From positions 1,116,001-1,180,000 of the forward strand of contig NC_015678.1 in NCBI RefSeq assembly GCF_000164675.2: a stretch of DNA of 64,000 bases, written 5' to 3'. The notes beneath the pieces were generated by a model. That model worked only from the letters and a program-made list of their open reading frames with translations, had not been told where the DNA came from and did not search any database. Positions 38,113 through 46,674 of this stretch are shown here, in pieces. Position numbers and translations under genes: made by a program. The DNA is from Streptococcus parasanguinis ATCC 15912 (GTDB taxonomy: Bacteria; Bacillota; Bacilli; Lactobacillales; Streptococcaceae). Each line of letters begins with the position of its first letter. Positions within the stretch are counted from its first letter, which is position 1.

Positions 38113-38198
38113 AGTTCTCTTAAGAACTTTAAAGTTACTATGAGAACTATTTTAACACGAAAAAGATCCCTGTCAAGAAAAAAGTTTCCATAAGAACT
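38113..38198 (-). promoter_or_regulatory. MarR operon promoter with three operators
   Basis: Minus-strand promoter -35 TTGACA (38171-38176), 16-nt spacer, extended -10 TGTTAAAAT (hexamer 38149-38154). Three 16-mers share AGTTNNNNTNAGAACT: AGTTCTCTTAAGAACT (38113-38128, perfect palindrome arms), AGTTACTATGAGAACT (38133-38148, touching the -10) and AGTTTCCATAAGAACT (38183-38198, upstream of the -35). Start-to-start distances are 20 and 50 bp, i.e. whole helical turns. Confidence 0.85.
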
Positions 38199-38226
38199 AA
38201 AAAAATGGAGCCGAATCGACTCCATC
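38199..38226 (-). terminator. Terminator of the deformylase gene
   Basis: Minus strand ATGGAG-(9 nt)-CTCCAT followed by TTTTTT, 9 nt after the stop and directly next to the outermost MarR operator. Confidence 0.85.
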
Positions 38227-38234
38227 CTTCATCT

Positions 38235-38645
38235 TTAGATAATAATGCCTTCTAGATGATCCATTTCATGCTGACAGATCTGGGCTGGAAATCCTGACAA
38301 ATGAATTTTTTTTGCTTTCCAATTCACATCTCGATAGGCCACTGAAATCTCCTCATAACGAGTGGTCGGCCGACTCCCCACCAAGGACAAGCATCCTTCC
38401 TCTGTTTGGTAAGGCTTTTTCTTTTCAAGGAGAACAGGATTAAACAGGACCAGATTTTCGCTTCCCATTCGGATAATAATCGCCCGCTTTTTCACCCCGA
38501 TCATATTAGCCGCTAAACCGACACACTCAAGGAGATGAGCATTTAAGGTGTCCTGCAAATCCAAAGCCAAAGTGCGATCCTCAGGTGTCGCTTCTTCTGA
38601 CTTTTGACCCAAGAATAAGACATCTTTTACAATATTCTTTTTCAT
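38235..38645 (-). CDS. def: Peptide deformylase-like protein, short form
   Basis: Metal-dependent deformylase of 136 aa from the ATG with AGGAAGGAA upstream. The three family motifs are recognisable: GLAANMIG (variant of GLAAPQIG), EGCLSL with the metal-ligand Cys, and QHEMDHLEGI with both His ligands. The short length and lack of C-terminal helix match the second deformylase of streptococci (Def2-like) rather than the main Def, so activity may be weak or directed at other substrates. The frame continues upstream through the 175-bp repeat, which is not coding. Monocistronic. Confidence 0.85.
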   Translation of the reverse strand: MKKNIVKDVLFLGQKSEEATPEDRTLALDLQDTLNAHLLECVGLAANMIGVKKRAIIIRMGSENLVLFNPVLLEKKKPYQTEEGCLSLVGSRPTTRYEEISVAYRDVNWKAKKIHLSGFPAQICQHEMDHLEGIII

Positions 38646-38679
38646 TCCTTCCTCACTTCTTGATAGATAGACGAAAGAA

Positions 38680-38854
38680 GAGAGTGGGACAGAAATCGGT
38701 AATTCGTTAGAATTCGATTTCGTCGTCCCACCTCCGCACAGTTGAGTAGGGCTGTAAAAGCTGATGAAATCAGCGTAGTAGAGCCCACTCAACCACTGCG
38801 TCTTGCTCGACAATCCAAAAATAATTGAGAGGCTAGGACTTTTGTCCCAGCCTC
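38680..38854 (-). repeat. 175-bp palindromic repeat, copy 3 (inverted)
   Basis: In reverse complement it differs from copy 1 at one position only. It lies between scrK (stop 38 nt to the right) and the deformylase start (35 nt to the left), so it would be transcribed in the deformylase leader or would terminate scrK. Confidence 0.9.
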
Positions 38855-38892
38855 CTCGCTCTTGTTTCTAACCTCTAAGAGACAATTGCTTC

Positions 38893-39792
38893 TTATTTTT
38901 TAAGCTTCTCACTCACTTCTTTTGCAAGGACAAAGTTCCCCAAGGTCGCTGAACCATTGCCAGCAACTGCAGGTGTCACAATGTAATCTCTCACATCTGG
39001 TACAGGGAGGTAACCGTTCAAGAGAGCAGTAAATTTCGTGCGAACACGATCTAACATGTGTTGTTGAGCCATGACTCCTCCTCCAAAGACAATGACGTCT
39101 GGGCGGAAGGTAACTGTCGCATTCACTGCTGCTTGTGCGATGTAGTAGGCTTGAATATCCCATACATTGCTGTTGAGTTCAATGTTTTCCCCACGAATAC
39201 CTGTACGAGCTTCCAGACTAGGACCAGCCGCAAAGCCTTCCAAACAGCCATTGTGGAAAGGACAAACACCCTTGAATTCTTTTTCCACATCCATTGGGTG
39301 TTGAGCCACATAGTAGTGCCCCATTTCTGGGTGTCCAGCTCCCCCGATAAACTCGCCACGTTGGATGACACCAGCTCCGATTCCTGTTCCGATTGTATAG
39401 TAAACCAAGTTTTCGATATGACCACCCGCATTATTGCGTGCGACCACTTCTCCATAGGCAGAACTATTCACATCTGTCGTGAAATAGATAGGTACATTCA
39501 AGGCACGTCGGAAAGCCCCAACGATATCTACATTGGCCCAATTTGGTTTTGGAGTCGTTGTGATGAAACCATAAGTGTTTGAATTTGGATCGATATCAAT
39601 TGGTCCAAATGAACCAATCGCAAGCCCAACTAGATCCTCAAATTTTGAGAAAAATTCAATACACTTATCAATCGTCTCAATTGGCTTGGTTGTTGGAAAT
39701 TGTACTTTTTCCACAACATTATAGTTTTCATCACCAACTGCACAAACAAATTTTGTACCGCCAGCTTCCAAACTTCCATATAATTTTGTCAT
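38893..39792 (-). CDS. scrK: Fructokinase, ROK family
   Basis: Phosphorylates the fructose released by sucrose-6-P hydrolase; 299 aa. ROK features: N-terminal phosphate loop YGSLEAGGTKFVCAVG, GSFGPIDI, a catalytic Asp in TTDVNSSAYGE, YYTIGTGIGAGVI, and the zinc-binding HxGCxxxxCxxGC-like region containing CPFHNGCLEGFAAGPS. Part of the scr locus, downstream of scrA but with its own extended -10 promoter and separated from scrA by a terminator. Confidence 0.95.
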   Translation of the reverse strand: MTKLYGSLEAGGTKFVCAVGDENYNVVEKVQFPTTKPIETIDKCIEFFSKFEDLVGLAIGSFGPIDIDPNSNTYGFITTTPKPNWANVDIVGAFRRALNVPIYFTTDVNSSAYGEVVARNNAGGHIENLVYYTIGTGIGAGVIQRGEFIGGAGHPEMGHYYVAQHPMDVEKEFKGVCPFHNGCLEGFAAGPSLEARTGIRGENIELNSNVWDIQAYYIAQAAVNATVTFRPDVIVFGGGVMAQQHMLDRVRTKFTALLNGYLPVPDVRDYIVTPAVAGNGSATLGNFVLAKEVSEKLKK

Positions 39793-39830
39793 GTTGGCTC
39801 CTTTTTTATTATGAAAAATATCCTGTATTT

Positions 39831-39839
39831 ATTATAGCA
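39831..39839 (-). promoter_or_regulatory. scrK promoter (extended -10)
   Basis: Minus strand TGCTATAAT about 40 nt upstream of scrK. A TTGACT nearby is only 11 nt from it and cannot be its -35. Confidence 0.55.
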
Positions 39840-39894
39840 TATTTTGTAGTCAATCTTTTTCTCTTCTCTAAAGAAAAAACACACCTTTTTTGAG

Positions 39895-39935
39895 AAATAA
39901 AATTCAAGGACTGGAGATGATAGACCAGTCCTTGA
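39895..39935 (-). terminator. scrA terminator
   Basis: Minus strand perfect 11-bp stem TCAAGGACTGG / CCAGTCCTTGA with a 10-nt loop followed by ATTTTATTT. Confidence 0.9.
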
Positions 39936-39950
39936 GAACTTATTTTTCGA

Positions 39951-41843
39951 TTAAGCTTTAACTTCGATGATTGCATCACCCTTCGCAACAGATCCAGTTG
40001 CAACAGGTGTGACAGAAGCAAAGTCAGCTGTGTTAGTGACGATCACCATAGTTGTGTCTTCAAGACCAGCTGCGGCAATTTTCGCTGCATCAAATGTACC
40101 AAGGACATCACCAGCTTTAACTTTATCGCCTTGAGCTACTTTTTGATCAAATCCTTCACCGTTCATTGATACTGTATCAATCCCAACGTGGATCAAGATT
40201 TCAGCACCATTAGCTGTTTTCAAACCGTAAGCGTGACCCGTTGCAAAAGCAATGGTTACTTCAGCATCCGCTGGTGCATAGACAACGCCTTCAGTTGGTT
40301 TGATAGCAATTCCTTGTCCCATCGCTCCACTTGAGAAGACAGGATCATTCACATCAGCAAGAGCTACTGTACTACCAACGATAGGAGAGATGATCGTTTC
40401 GTCTTGAAGAGATGCTGGAAGAGCTCCAGTTGTTTCTTCTTCAACCAGACGTTCAGTTGTCGCATTTTCAGAAGCAACCACAGGAGCTTCATCTTCATAA
40501 CCAAACATGTAAGTCAATGCAAATCCAAGCGCAAATGAAACTGCTACCATAAGCAAATATTGAGCAAGTTGACCATTACCAATATAAAGCATTGTACCAG
40601 GAATGATAGTGATACCATTACCTGTTCCAGCAAGTCCAAGGAGAGATGCCAATCCACCACCGATTGCACCTGCGATCAATGAAAGGAAGAATGGTTTACG
40701 GAAACGCAAGTTAACCCCGAAGATAGCAGGCTCAGTGATACCGAGGAAGGCAGAAAGTGCTGCTGGGAAAGCTAAAGCTTTCAATTTTGCATTTTTAGTT
40801 TTCACAGCTACTGCAACTGTCGCAGCACCTTGGGCTGTCATTGCTGCAGTAATGATCGCATTAAACGGATTAGCATGATCGGCTGCTAACAATTGAACTT
40901 CAAGTAAGTTAAAGATATGGTGGACACCAGATACGACAATCAATTGGTGAACTCCACCAATGAGCAATCCACCAAGACCAAATGGCAAATTAAGAATTGC
41001 TTTTGTACCAATTAAGATATACGTTTCAACTACGTGGAAAACTGGCCCAATAACGAATAATCCAAGAATTGACATCACGAAGAGTGTCACAAAAGGAGTA
41101 ACCAAAAGATCTAATACATCCGGAACTACTTTTCGAAGTGATTTTTCAAATTTTGCACCAAGAACCCCGATAATGAAGGCTGGAAGAACAGATCCTTGCA
41201 ACCCTACGACTGGAATAAAGCCGAAGAATTTCATAGCAGTCACTTCACCACCGGATGCAACCGCCCAGGCATTTGGAAGCGAACCAGACACAAGCATCAT
41301 ACCAAGAACGATACCAACTGCTGGATTCCCACCAAAGACACGGAAGGTTGACCAAACGACAAGACCTGGCAAGATGATGAAGGCCGTATCCGTCAAAATT
41401 TGAGTATAAGTCGTAACATCTTCTGGAAGAGTCACACCAAGGGCATTCAAGAGTCCACGGACACCCATGAAGAGACCTGTCGCAACAATAACTGGGATGA
41501 TTGGTACAAAGACATCACCGAAAGTACGGATCGCGCGTTGGAACCAATTTCCTTGTTTAGCTGCTTCAGCTTTCATCTCAGCCTTAGTTGAGGTTGGTAA
41601 TCCAAGAGCTACTACTTCATCGTAGATCTTGTTTACAGTACCAGTACCAAAGATGATTTGGTATTGACCTGAGTTAAAGAAAGCACCTTGTACTTTTTCG
41701 ATATTCTCAACAACATCTTTGTTGATTTTTGATTCATCTTTTACCATCACGCGAAGACGAGTCGCACAGTGAGCAACACTGCTAACGTTCTCAACCCCAC
41801 CGATTGCATCGATGACCTGCTTTGCAATTTCTGTATTTGACAT
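39951..41843 (-). CDS. scrA: Sucrose-specific PTS transporter EIIBCA
   Basis: Imports sucrose and phosphorylates it to sucrose-6-P; 630 aa in the order IIB-IIC-IIA. The phosphorylated Cys26 lies in AHCATRLRV of the IIB domain; ten or so membrane segments form IIC (about 110-455); IIA (about 475-630) has the LIHVGIDTV active-site His region. A fully fused IIA is usual for streptococcal ScrA. Divergent from scrB across a 379-nt control region with ScrR and CcpA sites. Confidence 0.95.
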   Translation of the reverse strand: MSNTEIAKQVIDAIGGVENVSSVAHCATRLRVMVKDESKINKDVVENIEKVQGAFFNSGQYQIIFGTGTVNKIYDEVVALGLPTSTKAEMKAEAAKQGNWFQRAIRTFGDVFVPIIPVIVATGLFMGVRGLLNALGVTLPEDVTTYTQILTDTAFIILPGLVVWSTFRVFGGNPAVGIVLGMMLVSGSLPNAWAVASGGEVTAMKFFGFIPVVGLQGSVLPAFIIGVLGAKFEKSLRKVVPDVLDLLVTPFVTLFVMSILGLFVIGPVFHVVETYILIGTKAILNLPFGLGGLLIGGVHQLIVVSGVHHIFNLLEVQLLAADHANPFNAIITAAMTAQGAATVAVAVKTKNAKLKALAFPAALSAFLGITEPAIFGVNLRFRKPFFLSLIAGAIGGGLASLLGLAGTGNGITIIPGTMLYIGNGQLAQYLLMVAVSFALGFALTYMFGYEDEAPVVASENATTERLVEEETTGALPASLQDETIISPIVGSTVALADVNDPVFSSGAMGQGIAIKPTEGVVYAPADAEVTIAFATGHAYGLKTANGAEILIHVGIDTVSMNGEGFDQKVAQGDKVKAGDVLGTFDAAKIAAAGLEDTTMVIVTNTADFASVTPVATGSVAKGDAIIEVKA

Positions 41844-41875
41844 TTTGCAAAAATCTCCTTGTTTTTTTGTAATGT

Positions 41876-41931
41876 AAACGGTTAAACCGTTTCTACGTTT
41901 TCAATTGTACCACGTATTGAAAATATGTCAA
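41876..41931 (-). promoter_or_regulatory. scrA promoter with ScrR operator
   Basis: Minus strand -35 TTGACA (41926-41931), 16-nt spacer, extended -10 TGGTACAAT (hexamer 41904-41909). Downstream of the start lies the palindrome AAACGGTTAAACCGTTT (41876-41892), a typical LacI/ScrR operator which, read from TGTAAACGG, also fits cre at most positions. A half-site (AAAACGGTTGAC) overlaps the -35. Confidence 0.75.
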
Positions 41932-42121
41932 CCGTTTTGCAGGATTTTTTTGAAACTTTTTAAACTATTTTGACAGTTTTTGATAGGATGTAAGAATTTT
42001 CATTCGTATAATCGTTTTAACAACGCTGTTAAGGGGTACTTCTTAGTTTTTTTGTTTTCAAAAACTTTCACATTTTCATTCATTTTCATTTTTAAACCTC
42101 TTTAAAACACCTTCTTTTAGA

Positions 42122-42193
42122 TGTCAAGCGTTTGACATTTTTAGCTGTTTTTTCCATTTATCACTTGCATTTTTAATGGGAAATCTGTACTAT
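42122..42193 (+). promoter_or_regulatory. scrB promoter with upstream palindromes
   Basis: Plus strand -35 TTGCAT (42165-42170), 17-nt spacer, -10 TACTAT (42188-42193). Upstream is TGTCAAGCGTTTGACA (42122-42137), an inverted repeat close to cre but one base longer. A further inverted repeat TTAACA-ACGC-TGTTAA lies at 42017-42032. No gene lies in the 379-nt scrA-scrB interval. Confidence 0.55.
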
Positions 42194-42222
42194 GGAAGTA
42201 AGAAAAAATTCGGAGGAATAAA

Positions 42223-43677
42223 ATGGAATGGACAACTGAACGTCGTTACCGACGTTACGAAGACTGGACAAGGGAGGAAAAGCAAGCCATCCAAGATCTT
42301 ATGGCGAAATCTCCTTGGCATACACACTATCATGTTGAGCCAAAAGCTGGTCTCTTAAATGATCCTAACGGTTTTTCCTACTTTGATGGAAAATGGATCT
42401 TGTTTTACCAAAATTTCCCATTTGGTGCAGCCCATGGGTTAAAATCATGGGTACAAACAGAAAGTGAAGACTTGGTTCATTTCAAAGAAACTGGGGTAAC
42501 GCTTCTTCCAGACACAGATCTGGATAGCCACGGAGCTTATTCTGGTTCTGCTATGCAGTTTGATGACAAACTTTTCTTATTCTATACTGGAAATGTTCGT
42601 GATGCTGAATGGGTCCGTCATCCCTACCAAGTCGGTGCTTTAATGGACAAAGAAGGAAAGATTGAAAAAATTGACAAAATCTTGATTGATCAACCGGCTG
42701 ACTCCACTGATCACTTCCGCGACCCACAGATTTTTAACTTTAAAGGCCAATACTACGCCATCGTTGGCGGGCAAGACCCTGAGAAGAAAGGATTCATCCG
42801 TCTTTACAAGGCTGTAGATAATGACTATACCAACTGGGTTGCAGTCGGTGATTTGGATTTTGCAAACGATCGGACAGCTTATATGATGGAGTGTCCCAAC
42901 CTCGTCTTTGTTGGAGACCAACCCGTTCTCCTCTACTGTCCTCAAGGATTGGACAAATCAGTCCTCGATTATGACAATATCTATCCAAATATGTACAAGA
43001 TTGGGGCAAGCTTTGACCCAGAAAAGGCCAAAATGGTCGATGTATCTGAATTACATAATCTTGACTACGGTTTTGAAGCCTATGCCACTCAAGGATTCAA
43101 TGCACCTGATGGGCGTGCCTATGCTGTTAGCTGGTTAGGTCTTCCTGACGTTTCTTATCCAACCGATTCCTATGACTACCAAGGTGCTCTTTCGCTGGTC
43201 AAAGAATTAACCATCAAAGATGGCAAGCTCTACCAATACCCAGTTGAAGCAATCAAGGACTTGCGCGCTGAGAGTGAGGAATTTGCCAACAAGGCACAAA
43301 CCAAGAACTGCTATGAATTGGAATTGCAGTTTGAAAAAGATAGCCTGAACGAAATCGTCCTCTTTGCAGATGCAGAAGGAAAGGGCTTAGTTCTAACATT
43401 TGATCTAGCTAAAGGATTGGTCACAGTGGATCGTAGCCAGGCAGGCGAGCAATATGCCCAAGACTTCGGTACGAGCCGTAGTTGCACGATCGCTAACCAA
43501 GCGACAACTGCTAATATTTTCATTGACAATTCGATTTTTGAAATCTTTATCAATAAAGGAGAAAAAGTATTTTCTGGTCGGGTCTACCCACATGCAGATC
43601 AAAATGGAATCTTGATCAAGTCTGGAACCCTTACTGGAACTTACTACGAACTTGATTATGGTCGCAAAGCTAACTGA
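42223..43677 (+). CDS. scrB: Sucrose-6-phosphate hydrolase
   Basis: GH32 enzyme cleaving sucrose-6-P to glucose-6-P and fructose; 484 aa, cytosolic. Catalytic nucleophile Asp47 in LLNDPNGF, transition-state FRDPQIF, and general acid Glu in MMECPNLV. The C-terminal beta-sandwich contains FEIFINKGEKVFSGRVYP. GGAGGAA ribosome site. scrR starts within its last codons. Confidence 0.97.
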   Translation: MEWTTERRYRRYEDWTREEKQAIQDLMAKSPWHTHYHVEPKAGLLNDPNGFSYFDGKWILFYQNFPFGAAHGLKSWVQTESEDLVHFKETGVTLLPDTDLDSHGAYSGSAMQFDDKLFLFYTGNVRDAEWVRHPYQVGALMDKEGKIEKIDKILIDQPADSTDHFRDPQIFNFKGQYYAIVGGQDPEKKGFIRLYKAVDNDYTNWVAVGDLDFANDRTAYMMECPNLVFVGDQPVLLYCPQGLDKSVLDYDNIYPNMYKIGASFDPEKAKMVDVSELHNLDYGFEAYATQGFNAPDGRAYAVSWLGLPDVSYPTDSYDYQGALSLVKELTIKDGKLYQYPVEAIKDLRAESEEFANKAQTKNCYELELQFEKDSLNEIVLFADAEGKGLVLTFDLAKGLVTVDRSQAGEQYAQDFGTSRSCTIANQATTANIFIDNSIFEIFINKGEKVFSGRVYPHADQNGILIKSGTLTGTYYELDYGRKAN

Positions 43678-44623
43678 TGTCGCCAAACTTGCTGGCGTCA
43701 GCCCTACTACTGTCTCACGGGTGATCAATAACAAAGGGTACCTGTCTGAAAAAACGATCCAAAAAGTCCAAGAAGCCATGAGAGAATTGGGCTATAAACC
43801 CAATAATGTCGCACGTAGCTTGCAAGGAAAGTCAGCCAAGTTAGTTGGCCTAATCTTTCCCAACATTAGTCATGTTTTCTACGCTGAATTGATCGATAAA
43901 TTAGAACACCAACTTTTTAAACATGGCTATAAGACCATCATCTGCAATAGTGAACATAACTCTGAAAAAGAGCGCGAATATATTGAAATGTTGGAAGCGA
44001 ATCAGGTAGATGGCATCATTTCAGGAAGTCACAACTTAGGAATCGATGATTATAACCGGGTGACCGCTCCCATCATTGCCTTTGACCGCAACCTCTCCCC
44101 AGAAATCCCTGTTGTCTCTTCAGATAACTACGCCGGCGGGGTCCTAGCTGCAGAAACCTTAGCTAAAACAGGTTCCCAAAACATCATCATGATCACAGGA
44201 AATGATAATTCGAATTCCCCGACAGGTTTGCGTCATGCTGGCTTTGCTTCCGTCCTTCCTGATGCTCCAATCATTAATGTTTCCAGTGATTTTTCTCCTA
44301 TTCGCAAAGAAATGGAAATCAAACAGATCTTAACCCACCAAAAACCAGATGCTATTTTTGCATCAGATGATTTGACGGCTATCTTGATCATGAAAGTTGC
44401 AAAAGAGTTAGAACTCCAGATTCCTCAAGATCTTAAAGTAATCGGCTATGATGGCACTCAATTTATCGAAAATTATACTCCTGAACTGACAACCATCCAA
44501 CAACCTCTTAAAGATATTGCGATCCTCATGGTTGATCTTTTACTTCAAAAAATTGAAGGAAAAAAAGTAACGACAACAGGTTATTTCTTACCTGTTAGCC
44601 TCCATTCTGGAAAAAGTGTCTAA
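43658..44623 (+). CDS. scrR: Sucrose operon repressor ScrR (LacI family)
   Basis: LacI-type repressor of 321 aa: N-terminal helix-turn-helix and hinge KLTDVAKLAGVSPTTVSRVI and a periplasmic-binding-like sugar domain with DGIISGSHN and SDDLTAILIM. The ATG at 43658 lies inside scrB (20-nt overlap, different frame); a TTG two codons earlier is possible. It represses scrA and scrB at the shared operators and responds to sucrose-6-P or fructose in relatives. Followed by a strong terminator. Confidence 0.95.
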   Translation: MVAKLTDVAKLAGVSPTTVSRVINNKGYLSEKTIQKVQEAMRELGYKPNNVARSLQGKSAKLVGLIFPNISHVFYAELIDKLEHQLFKHGYKTIICNSEHNSEKEREYIEMLEANQVDGIISGSHNLGIDDYNRVTAPIIAFDRNLSPEIPVVSSDNYAGGVLAAETLAKTGSQNIIMITGNDNSNSPTGLRHAGFASVLPDAPIINVSSDFSPIRKEMEIKQILTHQKPDAIFASDDLTAILIMKVAKELELQIPQDLKVIGYDGTQFIENYTPELTTIQQPLKDIAILMVDLLLQKIEGKKVTTTGYFLPVSLHSGKSV

Positions 44624-44626
44624 AAC

Positions 44627-44655
44627 AACCCCTACAGTTCTATACTGTAGGGGTT
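44627..44655 (+). terminator. scrBR terminator
   Basis: AACCCCTACAG-(7 nt)-CTGTAGGGGTT followed by ATTATT. Confidence 0.9.
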
Positions 44656-44666
44656 ATTATTCGTCA

Positions 44667-44967
44667 AAAAAAGGCTGGGCAAAAACTGTCTAGCCTTTTA
44701 TATTTAATAGAAATAACTGTATGACGCAGTGGTTGATTGCTCAAAGCACTGCTTTGAGGTGGTGGATAGGACTTGCGAAGCAAGTTTCCTAAGTATTTGT
44801 TCGCCTTTTAAGCTCCAAAGATGACCTAATGAGGGAAACAAAGTTTCCTTTATCCACAACCTTCAACAGTCTCCCATACTGTTGAAGCTATGCGTGGGTG
44901 GGAAAATTGAAAAGGTTTGGGGAACCTTTTCAACCTTATTTAATTTTAAGAGTTCTTTCCCACTCCC
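44667..44967. repeat. BOX-like modular hairpin element
   Basis: About 300 bp with the same frame as the 175-bp repeats (AAGGCTGGGCA/TGTCTAGCCTT; ACGCAGTGGTTGA; GTGGGAAA.../TTTCCCAC at the right end) but with other internal hairpins: CTCAAAGC-ACT-GCTTTGAG, ACTTGC-GAA-GCAAGT, CAACAGT/ACTGTTG and TTGAAAAGGTT/AACCTTTTCAA. The CTCAAAGCACTGCTTTGAGGT stretch closely resembles pneumococcal boxA/boxB. It fills the gap between scrR and nusB. Confidence 0.75.
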
Positions 44968-44973
44968 TTTTCA

Positions 44974-45405
44974 TTATTCTTCTGTCACAAATTGACTGAG
45001 GACACCATTGACAAATCGTGAAGAGATTTCATCTGAAAAGGCTTTGGCCAATTCAACTGCCTCATTGACTGCGACGATCTGTGGTGTATCAAACTCTGTT
45101 ATTTCATAAATTCCAAGACGAAGGATGTTTTTCTCTACCAAGGTCAAGCGTTCTACTGTCCAACCTGCTTTCAAATGTTGACCGATTTGTTGGTCCAATT
45201 GATCTTTAGACTGATAAACACCAGTCACGAGATTCATGAGAAAGGCAGGAAGATCAACTTCTTTGTCTTCTGCTATGTCCTTATCATGTAGATAAGCAAA
45301 ACGACAAGCTTCAATAATGTCCCCATCGTATTCCAAGGCCATCAAGGCTTGAAAAGCACGCTCGCGCAGCTCTCGACGTGATTCTAATAAAATTTCATCA
45401 GTCAT
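44974..45405 (-). CDS. nusB: Transcription antitermination factor NusB
   Basis: All-helical RNA-binding protein of 143 aa that with NusE/S10 binds boxA of rRNA operons. Typical segments: RERAFQALMALEYD at the start and LRLGIYEITEFDTPQIVAVNEAVELAKAFSDE...RFVNGVLSQF at the end. It overlaps the Asp23 gene by 8 nt and is the last gene of efp-asp23-nusB. The BOX-like repeat begins 6 nt after its stop. Confidence 0.95.
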   Translation of the reverse strand: MTDEILLESRRELRERAFQALMALEYDGDIIEACRFAYLHDKDIAEDKEVDLPAFLMNLVTGVYQSKDQLDQQIGQHLKAGWTVERLTLVEKNILRLGIYEITEFDTPQIVAVNEAVELAKAFSDEISSRFVNGVLSQFVTEE

Positions 45406-45787
45406 TGAGAAAGTCCTCGTTAAACAAGTCTTTCAAATCTGGTTTTGGAGATTTTTCGGTTGCGATCCCAACAACGTGAATGTTGACAGCATCCAAGGTT
45501 ACATCTGCCATATCATAAACCGCTGACTTGACCGCTTTTTGAATCGCTACCGCGACAGATGGTACAGCAACTCCGTATTCTAAATAGAGATAGATGTCTA
45601 CTGAAACTTGACCATCTTCCTCGGTATGAAGGTATACGCCACGTCCAAGCGAACGTTTTGATAAGCTATCTGAAACACTTTTATTTTCAAGTGAATAGAC
45701 ACCTTCTACTTTTGCTGTCGCAATCGCAATAATTTTTTCTAATACACGTGGTGCAATAACGATGTCACCAAATTGTTCAGTTGCCAT
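45398..45787 (-). CDS. Asp23/Gls24 family envelope stress protein (YqhY-like)
   Basis: Protein of 129 aa with the Asp23 domain: GDIVIAPRVLEKIIAIATAKVEGVYSL, then GVYLHTEEDGQVSVDIYLYLEYGVAVPSVAVAIQKAVKSAVYDM. No signal peptide or membrane segment. In Firmicutes the copy next to nusB corresponds to YqhY, which has been linked to control of acetyl-CoA carboxylase; function here is inferred. It lies between efp and nusB and overlaps nusB by 8 nt. Confidence 0.92.
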   Translation of the reverse strand: MATEQFGDIVIAPRVLEKIIAIATAKVEGVYSLENKSVSDSLSKRSLGRGVYLHTEEDGQVSVDIYLYLEYGVAVPSVAVAIQKAVKSAVYDMADVTLDAVNIHVVGIATEKSPKPDLKDLFNEDFLND

Positions 45788-45823
45788 AGAAGTTCCTTTC
45801 TATTTGACACCCTGAGATGTCTC

Positions 45824-46384
45824 TTATGCACGAGAAACGTAAGTTCCTTCAGTAGTGTTAATGACCAATTTTTGTCCAGCTTCGATGAAGTCAGGAACGT
45901 TTACGACCAAACCAGTTTCCATTGTAGCAGGTTTACCAGAACCAGTCACTGTAGCACCCTTGATAGATGGTTGAGTTTCTGCAACAGTCAATTCAACAGT
46001 TGTAGGAACTGTTACACCGATCACTTCGCTTCCGTAGAATTGAATTTTTACTTCTGAGTTTTCAAGGATGTAAAGCAATTCTTGTTCTACGTTCACAACT
46101 GGAATTTCATATTGGTCATATGTTTCAGTGTTCATGAAGTAGGCTGTATCATCCATTTTGTACAAGTATTGAGCTGGAACAGTTTCGATAATCGCTTGTT
46201 CAAATTTTTCTTCTGGACGGTAGCTTGTATCAAATGTTGAACCAGTACGGACATCACGCAATTTCATACGCATGATAGTGTTTCCTTTACCTGGTTTGTG
46301 GTGGCTAGCTTCCAAAACGCGGATCAATTTTCCATCAGCTGTTTCAAAAGTCATACCAGCTTTCAATTTACTTGCTTCGATCAT
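45824..46384 (-). CDS. efp: Translation elongation factor P
   Basis: Relieves ribosome stalling at polyproline; 186 aa with the usual KOW-like N-domain and two OB domains. The tip loop that is modified in some bacteria reads [13 protein letters not shown] near residue 30. Ends with [14 protein letters not shown]. First gene of the efp-asp23-nusB group, with its own promoter about 40 nt upstream. Confidence 0.97.
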   Translation of the reverse strand: MIEASKLKAGMTFETADGKLIRVLEASHHKPGKGNTIMRMKLRDVRTGSTFDTSYRPEEKFEQAIIETVPAQYLYKMDDTAYFMNTETYDQYEIPVVNVEQELLYILENSEVKIQFYGSEVIGVTVPTTVELTVAETQPSIKGATVTGSGKPATMETGLVVNVPDFIEAGQKLVINTTEGTYVSRA

Positions 46385-46421
46385 GTTTTATTACCTCTTT
46401 TTTAAAAATAGATTACTCTTT

Positions 46422-46450
46422 ATTGTAACACACTATTTGATTTTTCTCAA
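46422..46450 (-). promoter_or_regulatory. efp promoter
   Basis: Minus strand -35 TTGAGA (46445-46450), 17-nt spacer, -10 TACAAT (46422-46427). Just upstream is a long hairpin (AGCAATC...GATTGCT around TTCTC-TTTTT-GAGAA, about 46452-46485) without a U-tract. The remaining 46486-46674 shows no gene. Confidence 0.7.
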
Positions 46451-46674
46451 ACAGCAATCTTCTCTTTTTGAGAAGAAAGGATTGCTATGGACCGCCCCTG
46501 ATCCATACACATCCAAATTCCCCTTTGCTTCTTTCGTGTTTTGTTATTGTAGTTCCTATACCAAAATGGATAGGACTCCAAATAAGATGTCTGGGAGAAG
46601 AATTACTCTACAATTCATTTCATAGTCTTCTCTTCACATCTCTGTCTAAACAGAAGTTAAGAAAAACGTATACT

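Noticed and set aside
38646-38813. N-terminal extension of the deformylase-like protein
   Set aside because: The extra frame lies inside the 175-bp repeat, lacks a ribosome site, and would not fit the family.
39831-39859. TTGACT as -35 for the scrK promoter
   Set aside because: It is only 11 nt from TATAAT; the extended -10 TGCTATAAT is the better explanation.
46452-46485. Terminator after the M24 peptidase gene
   Set aside because: The stem is long but no U-run follows on the minus strand and it is about 190 nt past the stop.
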